NCBI GenBank assembly: GCA_019843655.1 | Contig: JACDQD010000002.1 | Span: 38,064,333 to 38,128,332, forward strand | Length of the DNA: 64,000 nucleotides | Source of the DNA: Lethocerus indicus | Lineage: Eukaryota > Arthropoda > Insecta > Hemiptera > Belostomatidae | Reading direction: 5' to 3' | In this document: positions 1 through 25,324 of the stretch, one piece after another | Layout: each line of letters starts with the position of its first letter | Position numbering within the stretch: the stretch's first letter is position 1 | Notes under the pieces: generated by a model | What the model saw: only the letters and a program-made list of their open reading frames with translations | Database searches by the model: none | Told to the model about the DNA's origin: nothing | Translations under genes and position numbers: made by a program

Positions 1-130
1 CGGAGATCGGAGAATGAGAACGAATTTTTCATCCGTTTTATCTATTCAAACTGTAATCGTTTTACCGGTTTTTGAAAATACTCGGAATAATTTCACCGCC
101 GAGTTTGCCCCAAATTAGCGAAGTTTTGTA

Positions 131-185
131 TTAGGTGTACCCAAAAGTAGTCGACAATTTTTTCTCTTCTTGAGGAGTTTTTCAG
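131..185 (+). mobile_element. MITE-A fragment
   Basis: The mariner-like terminus TTAGGTGTACCCAAAAGTAG is followed after a short gap by TCTTGAGGAGTTTTTCAG. The rest of the element is missing. Confidence 0.6.
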
Positions 186-323
186 TAAAAAAAATGTAAA
201 TAATCTTCCTTTTACGTTGATTAAATTTTACATTCCTAGAATTTAACATTGAAGAATTATAAGATTGAATATTGCTCAATTATTATTTTCGCCGATTTGT
301 TTGCGTTTAACGTTTAAAATATT

Positions 324-541
324 GGGTGTACCCGAAAGTAATCGACAATTTGATAAAATGTATTATTTCGGTCTTGAGGAGTTCCTCAAGAGAGAGGGGA
401 ATCCGGAAAATTTGCCGGAAAAGTGGCGGCGGAGAGTTGTCGCTGATAATATCGGTGAATATATATAGTAGATTAATAGTTTAAAAGTTTCTTTTTCTGG
501 CAAAATAAAATGAATTCAATTCCGATAGTAGACCCAATATC
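324..541 (+). mobile_element. MITE-A copy, 3' end eroded
   Basis: The left terminus GGGTGTACCCGAAAGTAATC and the internal blocks (GGTCTTGAGGAGTTCCTCAA, TTTGCCGGAAAAGTGGCGGC, ATATATATAGTAGATTAATA) are intact. The right terminus is degraded to GATAGTAGACCC. Confidence 0.8.
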
Positions 542-881
542 ACACTTGGCACCGTCTTAAGAAGAGCTTTAGAAAAAAAAATTACATCGCTATTTCACAG
601 TTTATCCACCGCAAACTGTTTCAAATTATCGATTTTTCTTCGATAATTTAAATTGTTCATTGAACGACTTTAACACTTTAAGACGCATATTATCGAATAG
701 CAAATTTTTTTGAACCGCAGGTGAGACCGATCTTTATATTGGACCCTGTATAATGTGAAATTACAAACAATGTAGTCAAAATGTCGATTACCGCTAATAG
801 TTTCCGGGGTTTGAATTCAGTCAGAGATTCGAAGCGATTCGATTTATTGCATTTAAAATGATTACATTTTTGTCTTTACAG

Positions 882-13969
<13,088 letters not shown>

Positions 13970-14255
13970 GATCGATGAAAAGTCAATTTTTTTTTACTCG
14001 ACTTATTTATAAATACTTATTTGTTAAAATAAAAGTGTACTCGGGCAATTACAATTTTTTTTTGCAGTGCAAATTTTTGTATCCTGTAACTCGTAATTTC
14101 CAGTTTTCAGTCAGCGAAAGAAGATAAAATATTTATTTTAAAATCCGCAATACTATAAGGTAATGGATTGTTTGAGATTTTTTTTTTGTACAAATATTAA
14201 GTGAAAATGTGTTCACCGTAACCATCTTTTCAAATATCGCATAGCACATGCGGCT

Positions 14256-14470
14256 CATTTAATCGACATTTTGACTTTGGAATTCATTTTATTTTTCGCT
14301 AAAAAAAGAAACTTTAATTATTAAATCTACTATATATATTCACCGATATTATCAACGACAACTCTCCGCCGCCACTTTTCCGGCAAATTTTCCGGATTCC
14401 CTCTCTTGAGGAACTCCTCAAGACCGAAATACATCTTATCAAATTGTCGATTACTTATCGGTACACTTTT
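14256..14470 (-). mobile_element. MITE-A copy with damaged termini
   Basis: Body intact (CCGCCGCCACTTTTCCGGCA, CTCTTGAGGAACTCCTCAAG). The left terminus is lost before TAATCGACATTTTGAC, and the right reads TTACTTATCGGTACACTT. Confidence 0.8.
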
Positions 14471-14594
14471 CGCCTCTCCTTCTGGATTTATAATCGAATA
14501 TTTAAATCCAAGGTTGGATATAGGCGGTAGAATGTCGTTACGAAATATTTGTGCCGGATAAATTATTCGATGAAATTGTCGAAAAAACGAACTT

Positions 14595-14838
14595 ATATAT
14601 GCCCATAATTATGAAAGTGGTCCAAGTCAATTCAAACTTTAAATACAACATTTTCGTATGAAAAATTCGCACAAAATTTCATATTCATAGTAGACTTCAA
14701 TTGATCGAGACTGATAAAATTCTAAATTAAAATGTCGCGTAATATAAAAATATTTGTTAATTTATTCGAAAGCGATTCATTTTAAATATCTCGAAACCAG
14801 AAATATATACGACTCGGACCACTTTCATAATTATGGGT
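14595..14838 (+). mobile_element. MITE-C copy, about 240 bp
   Basis: Inverted ends GCCCATAATTATGAAAGTGG and CCACTTTCATAATTATGGG flank a centre that recurs inverted at 32,545-32,785. The superfamily is not evident. Confidence 0.7.
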
Positions 14839-15512
14839 CACAGTAATTGGAGAGCGAATTTTATTTGCAATAAAATAAAAATTAAGCGGACTTTAAATAA
14901 ATTTTAGATAACGACTTGGAACGATTTAAATTTTTTTTTTTTTTTTAGTTTTATATCGTTTTTTAGACTGTCAGTCACAGGTGACTGACGCGGCACTCGG
15001 CGCGTTAATACAAATAGAGAAAAGCGATATACAGATAACGGTTCGTACATGCTAGTAAAAAAAAAAATACTGTAAAAATATCTGAAAAAAAATTTAAAAT
15101 TATCCAATAAAATACTTTGCGGACGATAGAATTTTCGATGAAAAATTCAAATATCGTGTGGCTGTATAGGGAAGTGATTTTTTTTCCGTAATCGTGTTGG
15201 CACCGGCTCTGAATCTCGAAGAAGATTTCCCCAAAAAAAGTCCAAAAATATTAAATCGTCGAGTAAAACTATTTTTTTTTTTACTTAAACGTATTCGGAT
15301 CAAAGAGAATTGATCGTATTTTATTACAGGTCGAGAATTTTATAAGAGGGCATTGTTGGCTCGATGGGGGCATTGTTGATATAATAAGGGGAAAAAAAAA
15401 AAAAGTTTCAGTCGGTCGCAAATTGTCGCGAACGTTTGACTCGGAAAATAAAAAAAAAAAAGGAAGAGAAAAAAGAGTGCGTAATTTTCAATTTCCGTTT
15501 AAAATAATCGAA

Positions 15513-18053
15513 ATGGGCAAATCGTATAGGGCGAATTGGGGGAGGGAATTTTCGCCGGTCGCCGGTCACGTTGGCAGCGGTTTCGGCGGACGTCGTCGTA
15601 CAACGGTTTTTCGGCTGATCGCGACGCGGACTCCCGACGTTCGAGCAGCCGATCTGGGCCGTTTTGCGATTTCGTCCAAAAGCGAAATGTCTCAGGCGAA
15701 CGTCCGGAAGCCGATCAGAAGCCGGCTGGGGCTGAGGCGCACCATGAACTTCTCGACGGCCGATTTTCAACCGTCCAACGGCGACCAGTCGTCGGCCAAC
15801 GGTCGGTCTCCAAACCGGCTATATTTTTTCGCCCCCGTATTTTTCTCCCATTTGACACTCAAACTTTGACTTTCTCTCTCTCTCTCTGTTTCCTTTAGGC
15901 TCTCTTCAGGTTGTCAGCCCGTCGGCACCGTCCAATTCGAGACGCGGCGTCAACAAGTGCCTATTCGGCAACAAAGGGAACGACCTCGGATTCCGCGATC
16001 CAAAATTCCTGTTGATCCCGACCGAGGCGCACCACTACAGATCCACGGTAAAATTTGAAAAAAAATTACAATTTTTATAAAAGCGACCTTTAAACCTTTT
16101 AGGCGAAGCGATTCCTTAGTCGGTTTTTCAGGCGACAGGATTCTCGCGCCAAGCTTTTTGGCGACAGGACGCAGAGCGATATTTCGTCGCCACGGCTTTT
16201 CGTCTGACAGGATGAGAGGCGATCCTGTGGCACGATAGCCGTGGCGACTGAGAATCGCCTCGTCTGTCACGAAAACCGTGGCGACTGGGAATCGCCTCTC
16301 ATTCTGTCAGACGAAAAGCCGGTGGTGACTCCCAGTCGCTTTGTCCTGCTGCACGAAAGCCGTGGCGATGAGAATCTCCTCTGCGTCCCTGCTGTCATGG
16401 CGACTGGAATCGTTCTGTCGCATGAAAGCGTGGTGACTCCCAGTCGCTTTTGTCCTGCTGCACAAAAGCCGTGGCGACTGGGATCGCCTTCTCATTCTGT
16501 CGACGAAGCCGGGTGCTTCTGTTCACGGTGCCGCGCCTCTCATTCTATGCGGCTATTTCTGTCGCCGCTCTGCTGCACTTCCTCGGAAAGCCATGGTGAC
16601 TGGAATCGCCTCCTTGTCGCCAGCTTCATTCTGTCAGCGAAAAGCCGTGGCTTTTCATCCGAGAGGACGATAGAGCTCCAAGTCGCCACGGTTTTGCTGG
16701 CAGATGAAGCGATTTCGCCACGGCTGTACGACAGAATGAGAGGCGATTCCCAGTCGCCATGACTTTTCGCGCGGCAGGACAATAGTGGTGACTTCCTAGT
16801 CGCCACGGTTTATCGTGCCACAGGATGAGAGGTGACTGGGAGCGCCACGGCTTTTTGTTCGGCAGACGAGAGGTGATAACCGGAGGGGCAAATAAGCGCC
16901 CCTACAACACCGCCACGCAGGATTTTCGCAGGACGAGAAGTTTATTCCTGTCACCACGGTTGCGGCGATTCAGGATGAGAGGCGACAGAGCGACAAGACT
17001 CGCCAGAGGCTTTTGTTCGAGTGACCAGGCAATCGATCGCCATGACTTTTCATCCGGGAGGACGATGGCATCCCAGTCGCCACGCTTTCGTGCATATGCC
17101 TTTCAACAGCTATAGCCTGCACATTTCAATTGACGAATAAAGAACAGCGTTAGTGCGAAATGACATGATGAGCAAGCGACGGTTATAGCAGTCGACAGTT
17201 TTTGCAAAACTGTGGTCAAGTCTCAGTCACCGTAACTGACGCCTGACGGAGGAGTTGCTAAGACTGAAACTGTTATGAAAACCGGTATTGTAGACATTAT
17301 TATAACACTCGTTGGGATTTCAAGAAAATCATATTTATTTGGGGCACCCAAAAGTAATCGACAATTTGACTGTTGGAATTCATTTTATTTCTCGTAAGAA
17401 AGAAACTTTAATTATTAATCTACTATAATATATTCACCGATATTATCGACAGCATCTCCGCTGTACTTTTCCGGCAAATTTTCCGATTCCTCTCTCTTGG
17501 AAGAATTCTCGAGGCCGCAAAATACATCTCGTGAAGTGTAGATTATGTTTGGGTACACCTAATATATATATATCGTTTCTGTGTTTTACAGGAAAAAGTA
17601 CGTAACAATGTCGTCAACGGTAAGAGTTCGACGCAGTTCCGTGAAAATGCCGAAAGGGAACTTTCGAAAACTCACCTATCAAAGATTACACCGTTTGCCA
17701 CTCCTCGGGACAAAGGTGACGATTTCCCAGACTTGGAATCGAGGTTTGGTTACGTTCAATTATTACGTTTTAATATTCTCGACTTTGATCGGATTACAAC
17801 AATTTAATAGTTTGACTATAACCATTACGTCGTTAATTTCCCCGTTACCCGACTGAAGAGAATAGACCTAAACCGTAAATTTGTACTCTTAAGACCTCTT
17901 TTGAAAAGAAAGGTCAAAACTTACGATAGACAATAAACTGACAATAAAAAATCCGTATTAAAACCGACACAGAGTTACGGAATAGAGCTGTGTATGCGGT
18001 TCCGCCAAGAAATCCGACATCTTATCTTAAATTGTCGATTACTTTTGGCTACA

Positions 18054-18111
<58 letters not shown>

Positions 18112-20030
18112 ACAGTGTAAAATAATTTGTCATTTCAGGGAAAAAGACGACAATTACGTGTGGAGCGCTTTCAAGACCAAAAAGGCGAACTTGAAGAGCC
18201 ACGCGTCGGCCGCCAACAGGAACTTAAACGTATCATCGACGATTAGTTCGAAACGCGAACAATGCAGGACGACGAAAAACGAACAGCCGAACGACACTTC
18301 GGGAACGAGGTTCGTTTCCTCGATTCGCAATCTGCTGGCGATATCGCGATACGTGTTCCGATACTCTATTCGATATCGTGAATACGAATCTTCTCAATTC
18401 GATATATCAATCTCAAGGCCAAATCCTCAATCAGTCCACTGTTATGCCAATTTTTACTTGCGCTGAATTGTTTCAGCGGCTCTGTTTTTTGATCTCATCG
18501 TTTGGTTTTAAATTAAATCTTTGAAAATCTCTTTTCATCGTAACAGATTACTGTCACATTCGTTCGATCCGAATATCTGCGAGTTTGAATCGATAATAAA
18601 ATTAAAATTAAAAATACAATAATGTTTTGCCTTTCACGGACGGATATTTAGGGCGATATTTCGTCGATTAAAGACTACAAACTCTACGTATTGCATTAGG
18701 ATACAAGCAATTAATAGTAAAATATTATTGCAGAGATAATGATCATAATAGTGATACTTATATTAGGTGGGTACCCAAAAGTAATCGACATTTTGACTTT
18801 GGAATTCATTTTATTTCGCCAGAAAAAGAAACTTTAATTATTAATCTACTATATATATTCACCGATATTATCGACGACAACTCTCCGCCGCCACTTTTCC
18901 GGCAAATTTTCCGGATTTCCCTCTCTCCTGAAGAACTCCTCGAGACCGAAATACACCTTATCAAATTGTCGATTACTTTTGGGTACGCTGATATCTTACA
19001 TTTTATTTATGCAGAGAAGGTAGAATCTATGAATGTAGTGTATTCTCGAGTACTGAAATCTCCTCACGGTGGTTCGGTCTTTGCTGGACCATCTTCAGTA
19101 GCGGTGTTTGTCACTGTCGGCATTTGGACGTTTTGGGCATCCTCGTCACTGCACTGGCGTAGTACAGTGCACAAATTGCCAACGGAAACACAAAAACCTA
19201 CGCTATCCCTCGCAGACCACAAAACAGGTATCTTGAACGAAATATCCGTTGTTTCAGCGCTGCGTTCCACAGACTTCTACAGTACCAAAGCGGCGTGCTG
19301 CAGTCGCCGAAAGCTCCGTCCCGACTGCTCAGCTACAGGAACTTGAAGATCGAAGAACCGATAGCTCCGAGACCGAGCAGCGCTTCAGTCCAGTTCTTCG
19401 GAGCGGACGACGGGCGGAGAGCCGACGAAGAGCGAAATTTCGAAGCGACGAACCGTAAGCGCCAGCAACAGCACCAACTTCATTCATCACCAAAGCGTCG
19501 ATGGCGAAATTCAACGACCACGTCCGGTCACCGCGGCAAATCGAAAGCCAAACACGGTCAGGACCACGGCAGTCTGGACAAACGGCACAACGAAAGCGCC
19601 AGCATGAAAGGAGGAGCGGACGAACAACACCGTCGGCCAGATCGCGACAAAGAAATGTGAAGCCGTTGGTCAGAAATCAGGCGTGATCTCGACCAAGATC
19701 AGGAGGAGGAAGTCGAGCGGCGGAGCGGTCCATCAATTTCACGCCGGGACAGCGCGGCGGTTGAAATCGAGAAGCGGCGCTGGTGAAAGACACCGTTCGC
19801 TGATCGAGACATAGTCGGCGGCAGGAGAAGATGGACAGCCTGCTCAAATCGTACCTGAGCGAGAAAGCGAGTTGGAATCGAGGCTGGAGAAACTGTTTGC
19901 AATCAAGCGGCCTACAGAACACCCCAAAAGAAAGGTGCTGACCGTCGCCGAAAAGTACACGAGCGCCCCCAGCGCAAACCAACCCACCGCAACAGTCGTC
20001 GCCCCTAAAGACCAGCTACTGCGTTCTTGA
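15513..20030 (+). CDS. Unrecognised six-exon gene, about 387 residues
   Basis: Exons proposed from splice motifs and phase: 15513-15801, 15899-16047, 17592-17743, 18139-18309, 19258-19454, 19825-20030. All five junctions agree in phase. The start at 15,513 has a good context (GAAATGG); a second in-frame ATG at 15,687 is possible. The product is Ser, Arg and Lys rich with no membrane segment or domain I recognise. Features include RRGVNKCLFGNKGNDLGF (exon 2, with a K-x-L-F-G run resembling a cyclin-docking motif), DDFPDLESREKDDNYVWSAF across exons 3 and 4, and a charged helix ERESELESRLEKLF near the end. It looks like a poorly conserved nuclear or regulatory protein, but that is inference. The stop is TGA at 20,028; the frame stays open beyond it to 20,189. 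A polyA signal candidate lies at 20,389. Intron 2 carries a palindromic minisatellite. Confidence 0.5.
16100..17105. repeat. GC-rich palindromic minisatellite, unit about 43 bp
   Basis: Units of the type GCCGTGGCGACTGGGAATCG + CCTCTCATTCTGTCAGACGA occur on both strands within the same array, so neighbouring units can pair. Copies are diverged and their orientation switches several times. It fills most of the second intron of the unrecognised gene. Confidence 0.8.
17340..17562 (-). mobile_element. MITE-A copy
   Basis: Termini TTGGGGCACCCAAAAGTAAT and TTTGGGTACACCTAATATAT. The right side runs into a short TA tract just upstream of the acceptor at 17,591. Confidence 0.85.
17845..18015. repeat. 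Dispersed repeat shared with 43,500-43,800
   Basis: Shares AATCCGTATTAAAACCGACA and TTACGGAATAGAGCT and GGTTCCGCCA with the 43.5-kb copy. Possibly a retroelement 3' end; no coding motif is visible. Confidence 0.55.
18019..18107. mobile_element. MITE-A terminal remnant running into (TA)n
   Basis: Only ATCTTATCTTAAATTGTCGA and TTACTTTTGGCTACATCTAA remain, followed at once by about 50 bp of TA repeats. Confidence 0.75.
18764..18990 (-). mobile_element. MITE-A copy
   Basis: Termini TTAGGTGGGTACCCAAAAGT and TTACTTTTGGGTACGCTGAT; body complete. Confidence 0.85.
19058..19230. mobile_element. MITE-B, much reduced copy
   Basis: Has CACGGTGGTTCGGTCTTTGC, CATCTTCAGTAGCGGTG and the right terminus CCTCGCAGACCACAAAACAG. 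It ends 27 bp before the acceptor of exon 5 of the unrecognised gene. Confidence 0.7.
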
Positions 20031-20481
20031 GACCCCGGTCCGGTCCCTGAAGGCCACCTGGCGACAGACTTACTACACGCATTCGCTCTCGATGTGCGTC
20101 GAGAACAGATGAAGAAGGACATTTCACGGAGAATAACACCGACGGAATACGGCGGTATATGCGAATGTACCAGTCAAGTAAGGACTTAATAAGTAAAATT
20201 AAACCTTCCCCCCCCCCAAAATACACTTTTTTGACATTGAAAAACTCCGTTTCGGGATCACAACTTGTACAGAAGCGGTTCTCCGACCTTCCTTTAATGT
20301 CCTGAAAGCAGCCATTTTCATTGATGTCTACTTATTTTTATGAATTATAATGTAAATATGTATTTTCGTAAATGATGAATGTATTTTCAATAAATAAGGA
20401 ACGTATTTTGAAATTTTCAGAATGACAAACAAAATGTATAACGCCTTTAAACTGGTCTAGAACATATTCTGTACATTATAT

Positions 20482-20519
<38 letters not shown>

Positions 20520-20539
20520 GTTCTTTTGAAGGGCCGAAA

Positions 20540-21480
20540 TAGTTTTTAGGCACAAAATCGTGCCAAAATACGATTTTAAGAGTGCGAAATCGGCCAGAAA
20601 CGTGTTTTAGGTTCTAAATCGGTCCAAATACGGTTTTAGGCGGAAAAATGACTCATAATGCTGTTTGCGGCCCAAAAATGGTTTTATGCCAAAAGAGGTT
20701 TTATGCCTAAATTCCGGATTTTATGCCATAAATTCGGATTTATATCCTAAATTCGGATTTTGTACCTAAATTCATTTTATACTTAAAGTGGGGTTTTAAA
20801 GTGAAATTGGCCCAAAAAAAATTTCATTTTTAAAGCCAAAAATGAGGTTTTGGTGCAAAATTGGAACAAAAATGCGGCTATGAGACCAAACAAAATTACC
20901 CCTTTTGGAATATGAACCGCATTTTTTTGCCCATTTTCGGCTTCCCCATTCTCTGGCTAAAACTGAATTTTCGGCGATTTTGGGCCTTAAAGACCCCAAT
21001 TTTAGCCTAATGCAATTTTAGGCCAGTTTTGGTATAAAACCGGAATTTAGGGCATAAAATCTGGAATTTAGGGCATAAAATCGAATTTTTGGGCATAAAA
21101 ATCGCATTTTTTGGGCAAAAACCGCATTTTAATGGCCATTTTGGACATAAAATTGCATTTTTGGGCACAAAACCGCATTTTGGAGCTCAAAAATCCGAAT
21201 TTTGGCCTCAAAAATCGCATTTTACATAAAAATCCACTTTGGCCTCAAAATCAATTTTGCCCTCAAAAAATCGCATTTTGCCCTCAAAAATTTTCATTTT
21301 TCGGCCCAAAATTGCATTTTCGAAGTGTAAACCGCGTTCTTGGGCCTAAAAAGGGGCATAAAATCGAAAATTGGGTTTAAAAATTTTCAGATATCGGCCC
21401 CATATTGCACCTAAGTGTATTAATGTGAGCTACACTTGCCCCTAAAAGGAGTCTGAAATCGAAAATTTAGGTTTTTAGAA
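20540..21480. repeat. Degenerate minisatellite, unit about 20-30 bp, up to the gap
   Basis: Loose repeats of the form GGCCTAAAATCGGATTTTGG / GGGCATAAAACCGCATTTT run to the N gap. Related arrays lie at 38,385-38,850 and 39,650-40,110. The spurious open frames inside are repeats of the unit, not genes. Confidence 0.8.
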
Positions 21481-21580
21481 NNNNNNNNNNNNNNNNNNNN
21501 NNNNNNNNNNNNNNNNNNNNNNNNNNNNNNNNNNNNNNNNNNNNNNNNNNNNNNNNNNNNNNNNNNNNNNNNNNNNNNNN
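21481..21580. other. Assembly gap, 100 N
   Basis: Exactly 100 N between the minisatellite and the first 165-bp satellite monomer. The missing length is unknown. Confidence 0.98.
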
Positions 21581-24500
21581 TGTAGAAATTCTCTGCACTT
21601 TCTTGATATAAATATTTTATAATTATATATGCATGCACATACTTGTACTATAAATGGAAAATATTATAGTGCACTTTCGATTCGTTTAAATTTAAATAAA
21701 TGTGTTTCAGTTCAATAATTACACTGGAGCCACTTGTGTAGAAATTCAATCAGATTTTTGATATAAATATTTATATAATTAAATATGCATGTACATACTT
21801 GTACTATAATGGGAAATATTTACAGTGCACTGATTCGTTTAAATTTATAAATGTGTTTCGTCTAAAAAAAAAATTGTTACTTCTGCACCGTATTACTTGT
21901 GTAGAAATTCTCTGCACTTTCTTGATATAAATATTTATATAATTATATATGCATGCACATACTTGTACTATAATGGGAAATATTTACAGTGCACTTTCGA
22001 TTCGTTTAAATTTAAATAAATGTGTTTCAGTTCAATAATTGTTAGCACTGAGCCATTTCTGTAGAAATTCTCTCTTTTGATATAAATATTTATATAATTA
22101 TATATGCATGTACATACTTGTACTATAAAAATATTTACAGTGCACTGATTCGTTTAAATTTAAATAAATGTGTTTCGTTCTAAAAAAAAAATTGTAATTG
22201 AGCCATTTTGTGTAGAAATTCTGATTTCTTTTGATATAAATATTTATATATATATGCATGTACATACTTGTACTATAATGGGAAATATTTACAGTAATTT
22301 TGATTCGTTTAAATTTAAATAAATGTGTTTCTGTTCAAAATTGTTAGCACTGAGCCATTTTGTGTAGAAATTCTGCATTTTTGATATAAATATTTATATA
22401 ATTATATATGCATGTACATACTTGTACTATAATGGAAATATTTACAGTGCACTTTCGATTCGTTTAAATTTAAATAAATGTGTTTCGTTCAAAATTGTTA
22501 GCACCGAGCCATTTTGTGTAGAAATCTTGTACTTTCTTGATATAAATATTTATATAATTATATATGCATGTACATACTTGTACTATAATGGGAAATATTT
22601 AGAGTGCACTTTCGATTCGTTTAAATTTAAATAAATGTGTTTCAGTTCAAAAATTGTTAGCTCCAGAGCCATTTTCTGTGCATGTACATACATGTACATA
22701 TGGTACAGTACTTTCGATTCGTTTAAATTTAAATAAATGTGTTTCATCAAAATTGTTAGCACCGGAGCAGTAGAAATTTACATTTTGATATAAATATTTA
22801 TATAATTATATATGCATGTACATACTTGTACTATAATGGGAAATATTTACAGTGAATTTTCGATTCGTTTAAATTTAAATAAAAGTGTTTCGGTTCAAAA
22901 TTGTTAGCACCGAGCCATTTTCCAGAGAAATTCCATATTCTTTTGATATAAATATTTATATAATTATATATGCATGTACATACTTGTACTATAATGGAAA
23001 TATTTACAGTGCATTGAAATTTCATTCGATATAAATATTTATATAATTATATATTTAAATTTAAATAAATGTGTTTGTTCAAAATTGTTAGCACTTGATA
23101 ATATTTATATAATATATATGTACAGCCATTTTCAGAGAAATAGCACCGGAGCCTGTACTATTTCTTGATATAAATATTTATAATTAAATATGCATGTACA
23201 TACTTGTACTATAATGGGAAATATTTACAGTGCACTTTCGATTCGTTTAAATTTAAATAAATGTGTTTGTTCAAAATTGATAGCACTTGATAAAATATTT
23301 ATATAATTATATATGCATGTACATACTTGTACTATATAATGGAAATATTTACAGTGCACTTTCGATTCGTTTAAATTTAAATAAATGTGTTTCTGGTTCG
23401 TAATTGTTAGCACCGGAATATTTTCAGAGAAATTCCCCTGTACTTTCTTGATATAAATATTTATATAATTATATATGCATGTACATACTTGTACTATAAT
23501 GGGAAATATTTACAGTGCACTTTCGATTCGTTTAAATTTAAATAAATGTGTTTCAGTTCAATAATTGTTAGCACCGGAGCCATTTTGTGTAGAAATTCCC
23601 CCCGTACTTTCTTGATATAAATATTTATATAATTATATATGCATGTACATACTTGTACTATAATGGGAAATATTTACAGTGCACTTTCGATTCGTTTAAA
23701 TTTAAATAAATGTGTTTCAGTTCAATAATTGTTAGCACCGGAGCCATTTTGTGTAGAATTTCCTTCTGTTCTCTCTTGATATAAATATTTATATAATTAT
23801 ATATGCATGTACATACTTGTACTATAATGGGAAATATTTACAGTGCACTTTCGATTCGTTTAAATTTAAATAAATGTGTTTCGGTTCAAAAATTGTTAGC
23901 ACCGAGCCATTTCAGTGAGAAATTTCCGCATTTCTCTTGATATAAATATTTATATAATATATATGCATGTACATACTTGTACTATAATGGGAAATATTTA
24001 CAGCACTTTGATTCGTTTAAATTTAAATAAATGTGTTTCGGTTCAAAATTTTAGCACCAGCCATTTTGTAGAAATTCCCCACTTTCCTTGTACTAAATAT
24101 TTATATAATTAAATATGCATTAAATTTAAATGGAAAATACAGTGCACTTTCGATTCGTTTAAATTTAAATAAATGTTCTGTTAAAATTGTTAGCACCAGA
24201 GCCATTTTCAGGAGAAATTCTCCAGACTTTCTTAGATATAAATATTTATATAATTATATGCGCCGTACATACTTGTACTATAATGGAAATATTTACAGTG
24301 CACTTCGATTCTGTTTAAATTTAAATAAATGTATTCGGTTCAAAATTGTTAGCACCGAGCATTTTTGTGGAGAAATTCCCCCGACTTCTTTGATATAAAT
24401 ATTTATATAATTAATATGCATGTACATACTTGTACTATAATGGGAAATATTTACAGTGCACTTTCGATTCGTTTAAATTTAAATAAATGTGTTTCGGTTC

Positions 24501-25250
24501 AAAAATTGTTAGCACCGTAGCCATTTTGTGTAGAAATTCCCCCCGTACTTTCTTGATATAAATATTTATATAATTATATATGCATGTACATACTTGTACT
24601 ATAATGGGAAATATTTACAGTGCACTTTCGATTCGTTTAAATTTAAATAATTGATTTTCGGTCATAAATTGATAGGACCGGAGCTATTTCCAGTAGAAAT
24701 TCCCCCCGTACTTTCTTGATATAAATATTTATATAATTATATATGCATGTACATACTTGTACTATAATGGGAAATATTTACAGTGCACTTTCGATTCGTT
24801 TAAATTTAAATGAATGTGTTTCGGTTCAATAATAGTTAGCACCGGAGCCATTTTCAGGACAAAATTCCCCCCGTACTTTCTTGATATAAATATTTATATA
24901 ATTAAATATGCATGTACATACTTGTACTATAGTGGAAAATATTTACAGTGCACTTTCGATTCGTTTAAATTTAAATAAATTTGTTTCGGTTCAAAAATTT
25001 TAGCACCAGAGCCATTTTCAGGAGAAATTCCCCCTGTACTTTCTTGATATAAATATTTATATAATTATATATGCATGTACATACTTGTACTATAATGGTA
25101 AATATTTACAGTGCACTTTCGATTCGTTTAAATTTAAATAATTGATTTTCGGTCATAAATTGATAGGACCGGAACTATTTCCAGTAGAGATTCCCCCCGT
25201 ACTTTCTTGATATAAATATTTATATAATTATATATGCATGCACATACATT
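21581..25250. repeat. 165-bp tandem satellite, about 25 monomers
   Basis: Monomer landmarks in order: TTGATATAAATATTTATATA, TATGCATGTACATACTTGTA, GGGAAATATTTACAGTGCAC, TTTCGATTCGTTTAAATTTA, AATTGTTAGCACCGGAGCCA. The spacing of one landmark between 23,448 and 23,613 is 165 bp. Monomers left of 23.4 kb are more degraded; those from 23.4 to 25.2 kb are close to identical. The array begins at the gap and ends with a truncated monomer at about 25,250, followed by a fragment of the degenerate minisatellite. Confidence 0.93.
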
Positions 25251-25324
25251 TTTAGGCGTAAAATGGGCAAAACAAAATGAGGTTTTCAGCCGAAAAAATG
25301 GGGTGGTTAGAGACAAAAACCAGC

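Larger units (their letters stand above)
1..881. other. Left-edge non-coding stretch, probably RPAP1 intron
   Basis: I see no coding exon before 882. The exon at 882 begins in mid-codon after a clear acceptor, so this stretch should be intronic. It holds a partial and a fuller copy of MITE-A, plus about 130 bp just upstream of the second copy that recurs at about 6,345-6,470. Confidence 0.5.

Noticed and set aside
15408..15898. Alternative long frames on both strands around the first exon of the unrecognised gene
   Set aside because: Only the 15,513-15,801 frame ends at a donor in phase with the next exon.
19455..19660. Read-through of exon 5 of the unrecognised gene to TGA at 19,658
   Set aside because: A good donor (C|GTAAGC) at 19,455 joins in phase to 19,825; the read-through tail is low-complexity. 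Intron retention remains possible.
21581..25250. Regularly spaced repeats resembling a CRISPR array
   Set aside because: The unit is 165 bp with no unique spacers, and the window is eukaryotic.
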